From the NCBI RefSeq assembly GCF_000058485.1, contig NC_008278.1, positions 124,001-188,000 on the forward strand: DNA of 64,000 bases. The letters are read 5' to 3'. The stretch's first letter is position 1; each line of letters begins with the position of its first letter. The notes beneath the pieces were generated by a model. That model did no database searches, was not told the DNA's origin, and was given only the letters and a program-made list of their open reading frames with translations. A program made the position numbers and the translations under genes. Of the stretch, positions 53,989 to 61,924 are shown piece after piece. Source of the stretch: Frankia alni ACN14a (lineage in GTDB: Bacteria; Actinomycetota; Actinomycetes; Frankiales; Frankiaceae).

Positions 53989-54063
53989 GGTCCCGTGGTG
54001 AAGTCTGGAGTTCACGCCGCCCTGTCAAGGCGGAGGTCGCGGGTTCGAATCCCGTCGGGACCG
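53989..54063 (+). tRNA. tRNA-Asp (anticodon GTC)
   Basis: 75 bases: acceptor GGTCCCG/CGGGACC with discriminator G, anticodon loop CTGTCAA with GTC, T-arm CGGGTTCGAATCCCG. No encoded CCA. It is followed 51 bases later by tRNA-Phe on the same strand and is probably co-transcribed. Confidence 0.95.
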
Positions 54064-54114
54064 CGTTCGTATGGCCGGAAGCTCGTTTCGGCTCCTACGA
54101 TCCCGCACAACCCG

Positions 54115-54188
54115 GGGCAGGTAGCTCAGTCGGTACGAGCGTCCGCCTGAAAAGCGGAAGGTCGGCGGTTCGACCCCGCCCCTGCCCA
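54115..54188 (+). tRNA. tRNA-Phe (anticodon GAA)
   Basis: 74 bases: acceptor GGGCAGG/CCTGCCC, D-arm GCTCAGTCGGTACGAGC, anticodon stem TCCGC/GCGGA with loop CTGAAAA giving GAA, T-arm GGCGGTTCGACCCCGCC. No CCA encoded. Decayed sequence follows it. Confidence 0.95.
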
Positions 54189-54530
54189 CCCATTTGACCT
54201 GCGGAAATGTCGGATTTTTCGATCATCTTTTGATCGTTATATGGCAGCGGGTGTGGCAACGACGCCATGCGATCCCGGTGGCGGTTCACGTCGAACCCCG
54301 GCTGACCTGCAAAAACGGTGGAGCTGACCGCCCGCTTTCCGGGTGGAAGGTCATGAGGCTTCGGGTCCGTGCGGCCAGCCGCTGGGCGCCATCGTGCCGT
54401 TTGCACTGGTAGACGGCTACGAAAGCAGTTCGGGAGCCGAGGTCTCCGTGCGCCGACGCGGAGTGGACCTCGCGTGTATCTCTTTGGCGGGGGGCCGGGA
54501 CTCGCGCTCACTTGGCGACCGCCGGCGCTC
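54189..54530. other. Gap after tRNA-Phe, A/T-richer, no gene
   Basis: The first 80 bases are unusually A/T-rich (GATTTTTCGATCATCTTTTG), containing GATCAT and a possible hairpin after the tRNA, so it can act as the tRNA terminator. The rest holds no supportable gene. The composition shift after a tRNA is typical of an integration scar. Confidence 0.4.
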
Positions 54531-54675
54531 CTACCAGGTGATCGGCATCTCAGCCGGACCTAACGCCTGGATCGAGTGGTACTTGTACGTCAGCTCCGCC
54601 TCGGGCACCGCCAGCGCGAGCGCGGGAGCCCGCTCGAATAGTGTCGTGTAGACGATCTCCAGCCGTTCGAACACC
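54531..54675 (-). pseudogene. Cytochrome P450 C-terminal remnant
   Basis: A minus-strand frame with no start reads VYTTLFERAPALALAVPEAE, LTYKYHSIQALGPAEMPITW and stop. That is the tail after the heme-binding loop of bacterial P450s (the usual ending has LAVP, then a strand, then LPVTW). The heme Cys region and everything upstream are missing. Confidence 0.55.
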
Positions 54676-55045
54676 GCTGATTACCACGAACCCGGCCGAA
54701 CTCGCCGCAGAGCTCCGCGACGGCGGCGGCGGCTTCTTTGATCTCGCCGCGCTGACGAAACCGGACGGCCCGGACGACCCCGACGACCCGATCTACCTCG
54801 ACTGATCGCCCGCCGTAGCCGCATGGAGAGCGTAGCTCGGCGAACTCCGGCAGCTCGCGGAGCTGGTCGAGCAGTTCCATGGTCGCGGTGACGTCGACGG
54901 TGTGGAACACCGGGACCTGCGGGACCTGCGGGACCTGCGCACTGGCCACCGTCGTCCGGGCGGTCGCGGCCCGCACGCCCCGGCCGGCGGTGGGTGAGAG
55001 GGACGTGGGCGGTGAGCTCGATCAAGGCGACGTGGATGGTAGATT
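54676..55045. other. Decayed stretch between P450 remnant and catabolic cluster
   Basis: A minus-strand frame around 54680-54940 (VDVTATMELLDQLRELPEFA, VDRVVGVVRAVRFRQ) looks like real coding sequence but has no clean start or end, and a tandem GGGACCTGC repeat encodes VPQVPQVP at its head. Best read as a gene fragment of unknown family. Confidence 0.3.
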
Positions 55046-55064
55046 CTAACGAGCGCACGATTCA
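55046..55064 (+). promoter_or_regulatory. Operator-like site 1 of the CoA-catabolic cluster
   Basis: CTAACGAGCGCACGATTCA, just after a TAGATT -10-like hexamer, 26 bases before the first gene's start. It shares CTAACGAGCGC with the site at 57495 and is related to the one near 60105. Probably a binding site for the TetR protein encoded in the cluster. Confidence 0.5.
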
Positions 55065-55089
55065 TCATAGCGAGCGGAGGGTGATGGAG

Positions 55090-56004
55090 ATGCTCGCGGT
55101 CCAGGTGGAGGCGCCGGGTGGGATCACGTCCCTGGTCGTGCGGTCCGTCGAGGATCTGACGCCGCGGCCGGACGAGGTGAAGATCGAGTTGATCGCGTCG
55201 TCCATCAACCCCGCCGACGTCAAGATCCGCACCGGCGCTGTCGTGCCACTGCGGGGGGCCTATCCCTTCACCCTGGGATACGACCTCGCCGGGACGGTCG
55301 TCGAAACGGGTGCGGAGGTGACTGACCTGGCCCCAGGCACACAGGTACTCGCCATGTCGGCCGTGGCGCTCACGGGGGTAGGCACGTGGTCCGAGCGCGT
55401 CTGCCTGCCCCGGACGTCCGTGGCGCGCCTACCCGCGAACGTGGATCCGCTCCCGCTGGCCCGACTCCCCCTCGCCGGTCTCACCGCCTACCAGGCGGTC
55501 CAGCGAGCGAAGCCGGGGCCGGGGACGGCCGTCCTCGTCTGCGGGGCAGCCGGCTCCGTCGGTCGTCTCGCCGTCGAGCTGCTGCTCGACCGGGGTGCGC
55601 GGGTCCACGGGCTGGTGCGTCGCCCGGAACAGGTGGATCAGTTGCCGACCCATGAGCTGTTCACCCCACACGTCGGCCAGCCGCCGACCCGTTCGGTCGA
55701 CGTGGTCATCGACGCAGCCGGAGCCGACTTCTCGCCGGCGCTCGTCGACGGCGGCCTCTACATCTGCCTTGTCCCCGACCGTGCGCCCGCGCGTGACGTG
55801 CTCGCGCGACGGTCGCAGCGCCGCACCGTCCTCGTCACCGAGGAGTCCGGCGCCGATCTTGAGGAGTTGGTCGAGCTCTTGGGCGCGGCCGTCCTCACCC
55901 TCGAGACGACGAGCATCTTCCCCATGAAGAACATTCACGCCGCGCACAGGGAGTTCGAGCAGGATGGTCAACGAAACGTCGTCCTCATCCGTGAGGACTG
56001 GTGA
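55090..56004 (+). CDS. NAD(P)H:quinone oxidoreductase-like MDR enzyme
   Basis: The ATG at 55090, nine bases after GGAGG, gives a 304-residue medium-chain reductase. The GroES-like half shows SSINPADVKIRTGAVVPLRG, YPFTLGYDLAGTVVETG. The Rossmann half carries LVCGAAGSVGRLAVELLLDR and AGADFSPALVDGG. No structural zinc Cys cluster is seen, so it belongs to the zinc-free quinone-oxidoreductase type. It opens the catabolic cluster and is coupled to the hydratase gene four bases downstream. Confidence 0.85.
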   Translation: MLAVQVEAPGGITSLVVRSVEDLTPRPDEVKIELIASSINPADVKIRTGAVVPLRGAYPFTLGYDLAGTVVETGAEVTDLAPGTQVLAMSAVALTGVGTWSERVCLPRTSVARLPANVDPLPLARLPLAGLTAYQAVQRAKPGPGTAVLVCGAAGSVGRLAVELLLDRGARVHGLVRRPEQVDQLPTHELFTPHVGQPPTRSVDVVIDAAGADFSPALVDGGLYICLVPDRAPARDVLARRSQRRTVLVTEESGADLEELVELLGAAVLTLETTSIFPMKNIHAAHREFEQDGQRNVVLIREDW

Positions 56005-56008
56005 CAGC

Positions 56009-56788
56009 ATGCTTCTCGAGAATGCGTTCGAGCATATCGAGATTGAAATCAGTGGCGCCATTACCACCGTCTGGCTCGCGCGTCCACCGGTAAACTCGGT
56101 CTCGCAGGCCATGTATCGTGAAATCGAGGCGTTTTTCTCGTCTCACGACACCTACGTCCCCAGCACGAAGGCTATCGTGCTTGCTGGCCGGGGTCGCCAC
56201 TTCTCCGCGGGTAATGATCTGCACGAGTTCGGGACGCTGACCCCGGAGAACTCCGACGAGAGGATGGCCGAGGTCCGCGCCGCGTTCTTTGCCATCCAGG
56301 ACTGCCCGGTCGCCGTGGTCGGCGCGGTACAGGGCGCGGCGGTGGGCACCGGCCTCGCGATCGCCGCCTCGTGCGACTTCGTGGTCGCCGCAGACAACGC
56401 GCGGTTCGGTACTCCGGAGATCGGCGTCGGAATCATGGGTGGCGCCCGTCACCTCGCCCGCCTGGTGCCCGAGCCGATTCTGCGCTGGATGTATCTGACC
56501 GGGGAGCCGATCAATGTGCGCCGGCTCGAGGCGTTGGGTGCTGTCCTCGAGGTGACCTCGCCGGAAGTGGTGGTCGCTCGGGCTCGCGAGCACGCAGGCC
56601 GCATCGTCCGGCACAGCTCGGCCGCGATCCGGATGGCCAAGCGCAGCTTGAACGCCATCGAGCTCCTGGATCTTCAGCCCGGCTACACCTTTGAACAGGG
56701 CCTCACCCGGGAGCTTTCGGGTCATCCTGATTCGGTGGAGGCGCGCCGGGCCACGCTCGAACAACGGATCCCGAACTACTCTGCGTGA
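56009..56788 (+). CDS. Enoyl-CoA hydratase/isomerase family protein
   Basis: A 259-residue crotonase-fold enzyme from the ATG at 56009, after GAGGA. AIVLAGRGRHFSAGNDLHEF is the oxyanion-hole block, and VVGAVQGAAVGTGLAIAASC the second. PEIGVGIMGGARHLARLVPE lies where active-site residues reside. The usual catalytic Glu pair is not clear, so it may be a hydratase, isomerase or hydrolase. The longer frame from 55964 overlaps the preceding gene and is not preferred. Acts on CoA thioesters in beta-oxidation. Confidence 0.85.
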   Translation: MLLENAFEHIEIEISGAITTVWLARPPVNSVSQAMYREIEAFFSSHDTYVPSTKAIVLAGRGRHFSAGNDLHEFGTLTPENSDERMAEVRAAFFAIQDCPVAVVGAVQGAAVGTGLAIAASCDFVVAADNARFGTPEIGVGIMGGARHLARLVPEPILRWMYLTGEPINVRRLEALGAVLEVTSPEVVVARAREHAGRIVRHSSAAIRMAKRSLNAIELLDLQPGYTFEQGLTRELSGHPDSVEARRATLEQRIPNYSA

Positions 56789-56812
56789 TGCTGTTGCCCC
56801 GGTCGGCTGAGA

Positions 56813-57403
56813 TCAGCGCGTACGCGGGGCGACCCACAGGCCTTCTGCCTCGGCGACCAGCCTGTCACCGTGGCACAGTTCGCCGCGGATGAAGCGCTTG
56901 CGGCCATCCACGGCCTCGATCCAGACCCGGCAGTGGAGCTCGACATCCAACGGAGCCAAGCTCCGGTAGTCGATTCGGAGGAAGGCGGTGCGGGCTACGC
57001 CGCCGGTCACGGATCCGTTGGCGACCATTCCGAGCGCGTCGTCGAAGAAGAGGCTGAGCGCACCGCCGTGAACGGATGCGGTGCCGCCGAACCGAGGGCT
57101 GAACTGAACGCGTCCGACCAGCTGCCCAGTATCCCCGGCGTCGATGGCGAATGCCGGGACGAGACCGCGCTCCGCGGGGTTGAAACGAGGGTTTCCGGGC
57201 GCATGCGCGGGTGCTTCCACGTCCTCAGGCAGAGTTGGCAGCGATCGCAGGGCATCCTCCACCTGCGTCAGGGCTCTCTCGCATTTTCTCAGCGTGTCGG
57301 CGTCGGGCTCGATCACCGCAAGTCGATCGAGTATGCGAACCGCGGCGTCGACGGCGTTTCGGTAGGCCCTGCGCTCGAGCGCGGTCGGGGCGCTTGCGAC
57401 CAT
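56813..57403 (-). CDS. PaaI-type hotdog thioesterase
   Basis: The ATG at 57403 with AAGGA upstream is chosen; starts at 57421/57424 lack ribosome sites. About 196 residues, with a helical N-terminal 80 residues before the hotdog domain: RVQFSPRFGGTASVHGGALS, LFFDDALGMVANG, AFLRIDYRSLAPLDVELHCR, then FIRGELCHGDRLVAEAEGLW. The HGG motif and the following Asp are the active-site type of acyl-CoA thioesterases. It may relieve CoA trapping. It is divergent from the OYE gene across the shared operator. Confidence 0.85.
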   Translation of the reverse strand: MVASAPTALERRAYRNAVDAAVRILDRLAVIEPDADTLRKCERALTQVEDALRSLPTLPEDVEAPAHAPGNPRFNPAERGLVPAFAIDAGDTGQLVGRVQFSPRFGGTASVHGGALSLFFDDALGMVANGSVTGGVARTAFLRIDYRSLAPLDVELHCRVWIEAVDGRKRFIRGELCHGDRLVAEAEGLWVAPRTR

Positions 57404-57494
57404 GGCATGAATCCTTTCCATCACAAAGAACGGTTGGTGGGCTGAACGACATGTGCTGATCTATTGACGCGACATCTGGACGTGGCCTACGGTA

Positions 57495-57514
57495 CCTAAC
57501 GAGCGCTCGATCGA
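57495..57514. promoter_or_regulatory. Operator-like site 2, divergent promoter
   Basis: CCTAACGAGCGCTCGATCGA, with the perfect palindrome CGAGCGCTCG at 57500-57509, between the thioesterase and OYE genes. It matches site 1 over eleven bases. One operator could control both directions. Confidence 0.6.
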
Positions 57515-57536
57515 ATCTAGCCCGGAGGGATGTCCG

Positions 57537-58685
57537 ATGAGCCATACCGGGGCACGACTCTTCGACGAGTTCACCTTGCGCGAGGTCACCCTGCGCAACC
57601 GCACGGTCCTCTCTCCGATGTGTCAGTACTCCGCCACCGACGGGCTCGCGAACGACTACCACCTGGTCCACCTGGGGCGGTTCGCGCTGGGTGGATTCGG
57701 TCTCGTCATGGCCGAGGCCACCGCGGTAACCGCTGATGGGCGGCTGACCTACGGTGACCTCGGGCTATGGAGCGACGACCAGATCGACCCGTTGCGCCGG
57801 ATCGCCGACTGTGTGCGCGGGGCGGGCGCGCGCTTCGGGATCCAGCTCGCCCACGCCGGCCCGAAGGCGGCTACGCTCCCGCCGTGGGCGTCGGAGCCGG
57901 ACCGGCCGGCGTCGGGCCGGTGGGAGATTCGGTCGGTTACGGACGCGCCGTACCTCGAGGGGTGGCAGCGCCCCGTGGCGCTGCGGTCCGAGGAGCTCGC
58001 GGCGCAGCTCGATCTCTGGCGCTCCGCCGCCGAGCGTGCGCACCGGGTCGGTGCGGACGCCATCGAGCTGCATATGGCCCACGGGTATCTCTTGCACTCC
58101 TTCCTCTCGCCACTGAGCAACACGCGTGAAGACAACTACGGCGGCTCCCTCGAGGGTCGGATGCGGTTCCCTCTTCAGGTCGTCGACGCCGTGCGGGCCG
58201 CCTGGCCGGACGGCAAGCCGTTGCTGGTCCGCGTCGCAGCCGTCGACAACGGCACCGACGGCATCGACATCGAGCAGACCGTCGAGTTCGCCCGGCGCCT
58301 GAGGGCACTCGGGGTTGACGCGGTCGACTGCTCCTCGGGAGGCTACGGAGGCAGTTACACCCACGGGATCCGACCCGGCTACCAGGTCGGTTGGGCCGGC
58401 GAGATACGGGCCCGCGCCGGCGTGCCGACGGTCGCGGTGGGTCTGGTGACCGAACCAGCGCAGGCGGACGCCATCGTGCGGGACGGGCACGCCGACCTCG
58501 TCGCACTCGGCCGTGAGGCGCTCGCGAATCCCAGCTGGCCGGTGCACGCGCGCGAACAGCTCGGCCAGTACGATTTCGCCGATCGCTTCGACCTCCTGCC
58601 GATCCAGAGCAGATCCTGGCTGGCCAAGCGGCAACGGCAGTTGGACCGTCTCGCGCGTGGTGAGCGGCCGGCGGGTGGGCGGTGA
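57537..58685 (+). CDS. Old yellow enzyme family oxidoreductase (YqjM-like)
   Basis: A 382-residue FMN ene-reductase. LRNRTVLSPMCQYSATDG is the thermophilic-like OYE signature with Cys-26-type residue, GFGLVMAEATAVTADGR, FGIQLAHAGPKA, and HMAHGYLLHSFLSPLSNTRE with the catalytic Tyr-region. It may reduce an alpha,beta-unsaturated intermediate of the pathway. GGAGGG precedes the ATG. The stop overlaps the SnoaL-like gene as TGATG. Confidence 0.92.
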   Translation: MSHTGARLFDEFTLREVTLRNRTVLSPMCQYSATDGLANDYHLVHLGRFALGGFGLVMAEATAVTADGRLTYGDLGLWSDDQIDPLRRIADCVRGAGARFGIQLAHAGPKAATLPPWASEPDRPASGRWEIRSVTDAPYLEGWQRPVALRSEELAAQLDLWRSAAERAHRVGADAIELHMAHGYLLHSFLSPLSNTREDNYGGSLEGRMRFPLQVVDAVRAAWPDGKPLLVRVAAVDNGTDGIDIEQTVEFARRLRALGVDAVDCSSGGYGGSYTHGIRPGYQVGWAGEIRARAGVPTVAVGLVTEPAQADAIVRDGHADLVALGREALANPSWPVHAREQLGQYDFADRFDLLPIQSRSWLAKRQRQLDRLARGERPAGGR

Positions 58686-59179
58686 TGAGTAGTCCGGAGG
58701 AGTTGGTCGACCGGCTGGAGGAGCTCTGGGTGCGGGCGAAGTGCGTCGAACTCGGCGCCCGTTACTGTCACGGCGTCGACCGGGCTGACCAGGAGACGTT
58801 CCTGTCGATTTGGCACAGCCGAGGCGAGTACGTCATCGGCCGGCGATCCGGGCGCTTCTCCGGTCACACCGAGCTCGCCACCGCTCTGGACTTCGTGCGC
58901 GCGGCGTACGCCTCGACGCACCACTGGACCACGAACCAGGTGGTGACCCGGTCGGGCCCCGACTCGGCGACCGGGGTCAGCGACTCCTTTGCGATCTGCG
59001 TCGACCATGACGGCCGGCCGAGCCTCGTGGCGGCCACGTACGATGACGAATACCGGCTCGTCGACGGTGAATGGAAGATTCTTCGTCGTATCGTGCGCAG
59101 GTGGCTGGTCACGGGTGGAATCGAGGTGGCCGTCCGGCACCCGGCATCGCAAGGGATGGGGAGGAAGGCAGACCCGTGA
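58685..59179 (+). CDS. SnoaL-like / NTF2-fold family protein
   Basis: 164 residues starting ATG AGT AGT, overlapping the OYE stop by one base. VKCVELGARYCHGVDRADQE-type start (AKCVELGARYCHGVDRADQE), FLSIWHSRGEYVIGRR and HHWTTNQVVTRSG follow, the cone-fold pattern of SnoaL-like proteins. Members are often dehydratases or isomerases acting on ring compounds. It overlaps the TetR gene as GTGA. Confidence 0.8.
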   Translation: MSSPEELVDRLEELWVRAKCVELGARYCHGVDRADQETFLSIWHSRGEYVIGRRSGRFSGHTELATALDFVRAAYASTHHWTTNQVVTRSGPDSATGVSDSFAICVDHDGRPSLVAATYDDEYRLVDGEWKILRRIVRRWLVTGGIEVAVRHPASQGMGRKADP

Positions 59180-59766
59180 GAATCGCAGGGTCCAACCGTG
59201 ACGAGACCTGGAAGCGGGTGCGTGCCGCTGGTGTGAGTCTGCTGTACCGCCACGGCTTTGAAGCTATGAACACGCGACAGCTCGCTGAGGCGGCCGGTCT
59301 CAAGCCGGGGTCGCTGTACTACTACTTCTCCAGCAAGGAAGATTTTCTGCACCGTCTCCTGGTCGACCTGCTCGATGAGATCCTCCTGGACCTCGAGCAG
59401 AACCTCGAAGGCCTGACGGAGCCCGTCTCTCGACTCGAGGCCTACGTTCGCACCCTCGTCCGGTGGCACGTCGTCCGACGTGAGGAGACATTCATCGCGA
59501 GCATCGAGGTCCGGTCGCTCACGCATGATCGACAGGAGTCTTACCTGCAACGGCGGGATCGGTTCGATCTGATCCTCGCCGAGATCCTTCAGGACGGCGC
59601 TGCTGCCGGGATCTTCGATCTCACCCACCCTCGGATCACGCGGAACGCCATCCTGTCCTCGCTGACCGCGATTTCCAGCTGGTATGACCCTGCCGGCCCC
59701 TTCGGGCTCGAAGTGCTGACCATGGACTTCCTTGAACTGACGCGCCGCATGGTCGGCCTGAAATGA
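59176..59766 (+). CDS. TetR family regulator of the CoA-catabolic cluster
   Basis: 196 residues from a GTG behind GGGGAGGAAGG. HTH: WKRVRAAGVSLLYRHGFEAM, then TRQLAEAAGLKPGSLYYYF. The C-terminal ligand domain (RLLVDLLDEILLDLEQNLEG) resembles the FadR/KstR-type acyl-CoA-sensing TetRs. It is the last gene of the OYE operon and is the obvious candidate to bind the three CGAGCG sites. Confidence 0.88.
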   Translation: MRIAGSNRDETWKRVRAAGVSLLYRHGFEAMNTRQLAEAAGLKPGSLYYYFSSKEDFLHRLLVDLLDEILLDLEQNLEGLTEPVSRLEAYVRTLVRWHVVRREETFIASIEVRSLTHDRQESYLQRRDRFDLILAEILQDGAAAGIFDLTHPRITRNAILSSLTAISSWYDPAGPFGLEVLTMDFLELTRRMVGLK

Positions 59767-60104
59767 GCTGGCTGACGCGCCGCCGACGGTGTGCGGCGTA
59801 GCCCCGGCGCGCATCTCGAGGTCGAAGCACCGGCGTTACCGACACATTCGTCGTCCTGACCACCCGGTAGTTGTCCGGGCTGGTCTCTGATCGCCGCGCC
59901 AGGGCGGTCGCGGAGACGCACCGGCCGCTTCCAACACCAGCCACCTGGTCAGCGCGATCACCTTCTGTACCTCAACAGCCGCGGGCGCCGCTCGGGCGCG
60001 GGCGGCTGGAGCGCGTCCCCGCGCTGGCCCCAGCGCCGGATCGGCCGCACCGGCGTCCGCCGTCCCCGTTGACCACGCGTGGCGAGTGACAGTACTGTAA
60101 TGAA
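59767..60104. other. Gap after the TetR gene
   Basis: About 340 bases with no supportable gene. It contains the downstream end of the TetR operon and the promoter of the ligase gene. A TACTGTAAT just before site 3 is a -10-like motif. Confidence 0.4.
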
Positions 60105-60127
60105 TCAAGCGTACGCTCGAATAGTGA
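60105..60127 (+). promoter_or_regulatory. Operator-like site 3 upstream of the acyl-CoA ligase gene
   Basis: AGCGTACGCTCGAATAG-type sequence. Read on the minus strand it is CTATTCGAGCGTACGCTTGA, sharing CTA and CGAGCG with sites 1 and 2. It lies 40-60 bases before the ligase start and close to a -10-like TACTGTAAT. Confidence 0.45.
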
Positions 60128-60164
60128 GACCGACCACAGGCGCCGCACGATCAAGGAGACGGCG

Positions 60165-61880
60165 ATGAAGCGCAAGCAGCTCAAGGGAACCCGGCTGGCC
60201 GCGGGGATGCGTTTGTTCGATCCGGCCGAGGTCCAGCTTTTCCGGGCTGAGGGACAGTGGCGTCATCGGACCTTCCTGGACGACTTTCTCGATCACGCCG
60301 ACAGCACTCCGGACAAGGCCGCCGTCGTCTCCTACGCCAAGGGCCGCCTGCTGCCGGAGACCGTGACCTATGGCCAGCTGCGTGCCTATGTCGACCGGTT
60401 CGCCGCGGCGTTACTTGACATCGGCACCGGCCCGGGGAAGGTGGTGTCGATCCAGGTCGCGAACGGCTGGGAAGGCCCGGCACTGGCGCTCGCCACCATG
60501 CGCGTCGGTGCGGTTCCCAACCCGATCCCGATCATCTATCGGGAGCACGAGGTGCGGCACATGCTCGAGGAGGCGGGGAGCGCGGTGTATGTCGCGCCCC
60601 AGCACTTCCGCGGATACGACTTCGCGGAGATGGGGGCTCGCCTCCACCGCGAGATCGCGTCGCTGGAGCACGTGTACTTCATCAACGCCGACGATGCCGT
60701 CAGCAGCGAACTGCACTTCGCGCGCCATTTTATTGAGCCTCGGCGGGAGTTAGATCCGGCGCTCGGCGCGACACTCGATTCGCTGCGTCCGGGAGCCGAC
60801 GACCTCGCGATGCTGGTATTCACCTCCGGCACGACAGGCAAGCCCAAGGCGGCCCTGCACACCTTCAACACCGCATGGTCCGGCTATCGCAACGTCATTG
60901 TGAACGCCCTGGATCTGAAGTCCGACGATATTGCGTTCATGGCATCGACCCTGGGGCATCTGACCGGATTCATCCACGGCATGCTCGTCCCCCTCTCCCT
61001 GGGGCAGAAGGTCGTCTACCAGGACCAGTGGGACGTCGACCAGATGCTGGACCTGCTGGAGACCGAAGGGCTCACCTGGACGCTCTCGGCCACCACCTTC
61101 GCACTCGACATGGTCGACGCGCAGAAGCACCGCCCCCGGCCGCTCGCCAGCAAACTTCGGGCCTTCGCCTGCGGCGGTGCCTCGATCCCGCCCGGCGTCG
61201 CGGTCGACATGGACCAGATCTTCTCGACGAGCCTGGTCCCCCTGTGGGGGTGCTCCGAGACCGGGATCGCCAGCATCCACCACCTCGGTGCCGCGCTGGA
61301 CGTGCTCGACGCGAGCGACGGCTACCCGGTGCCCTGGCAGGAGACCCGGGTGGTGGACGACGACCTGGCGCCGGTTCCCGCGGGGACGATCGGCAATCTG
61401 CAGGTACGCGGGCCCGGGGTGTTCGCCGGCTATTTCGGCCGGGAGGATCTCACCCTGGATGCGTTCACCGCGGATGGGTGGTACGACACCGGAGACCTCG
61501 GCAAGGTCCTTCCGGACGGCGCGATCCGGATCGCGGGGAGAAGCAAGGACATCATCATTCGAGGTGGCCAGAACATCTCCGCGGTCGAGATCGAGAGCGC
61601 GCTCTACAAGCACCCGGAGGTCCAGGAGGTCGCGGTCGTCGCCTACCCCGACGAGCGGCTCGGCGAGCGGGTCTGCGCCATGGTCGTTCCGCGCCCGTCC
61701 GGCTCCTCGCTCACACTGGAGAACGTCGCCCGCTTCCTCGACGCGGCCGGCATGGCGAAGCCGTTCTGGCCGCAGCGTCTGGTCCTGGTGGACCAGCTCC
61801 CTCGCACGCCCTCAGGAAAGGTCCAGAAGTTCGTGCTGCGCAGGGAACTCGCCGACGTACTGCGCGAGGAGCAGGCATGA
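60165..61880 (+). CDS. Acyl-CoA ligase, cyclohexanecarboxylate-CoA-ligase-like (AMP-dependent)
   Basis: A 571-residue ANL-superfamily adenylating enzyme that would activate a carboxylic acid as its CoA thioester. The P-loop motif is LVFTSGTTGKPKAALHTF. LVPLWGCSETGIASIHHLG, GWYDTGDLGKVLPDGAIRIA and SKDIIIRGGQNISAVEIESA are A5, A7 and A8. PRTPSGKVQKFVLR carries the catalytic Lys. The N-terminus (GTRLAAGMRLFDPAEVQLFR) resembles alicyclic-acid ligases. GGAGA precedes the ATG. It is joined to the thiolase gene by a 15-codon ORF. Confidence 0.88.
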   Translation: MKRKQLKGTRLAAGMRLFDPAEVQLFRAEGQWRHRTFLDDFLDHADSTPDKAAVVSYAKGRLLPETVTYGQLRAYVDRFAAALLDIGTGPGKVVSIQVANGWEGPALALATMRVGAVPNPIPIIYREHEVRHMLEEAGSAVYVAPQHFRGYDFAEMGARLHREIASLEHVYFINADDAVSSELHFARHFIEPRRELDPALGATLDSLRPGADDLAMLVFTSGTTGKPKAALHTFNTAWSGYRNVIVNALDLKSDDIAFMASTLGHLTGFIHGMLVPLSLGQKVVYQDQWDVDQMLDLLETEGLTWTLSATTFALDMVDAQKHRPRPLASKLRAFACGGASIPPGVAVDMDQIFSTSLVPLWGCSETGIASIHHLGAALDVLDASDGYPVPWQETRVVDDDLAPVPAGTIGNLQVRGPGVFAGYFGREDLTLDAFTADGWYDTGDLGKVLPDGAIRIAGRSKDIIIRGGQNISAVEIESALYKHPEVQEVAVVAYPDERLGERVCAMVVPRPSGSSLTLENVARFLDAAGMAKPFWPQRLVLVDQLPRTPSGKVQKFVLRRELADVLREEQA

Positions 61881-61924
61881 CCGCCCGCTCGCTGCCAGGC
61901 GCCCGCCGGTGGGCGGACGGATGA
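61877..61924 (+). CDS. 15-residue bridging ORF between ligase and thiolase genes
   Basis: ATG overlaps the ligase stop (ATGA at 61877) and its own TGA overlaps the thiolase ATG (ATGA at 61921). The peptide is MTARSLPGARRWADG. It carries no domain and probably only passes ribosomes from one gene to the next. Confidence 0.4.
   Translation: MTARSLPGARRWADG

Noticed and set aside
54095-54511. Minus-strand ORF of 138 residues over tRNA-Phe
   Set aside because: Same kind of tRNA shadow (GGQGRGRTADLPLFRRTL).
54343-54651. 102-codon plus-strand ORF after tRNA-Phe
   Set aside because: Its end is the antisense of the P450 tail and no motif is present.
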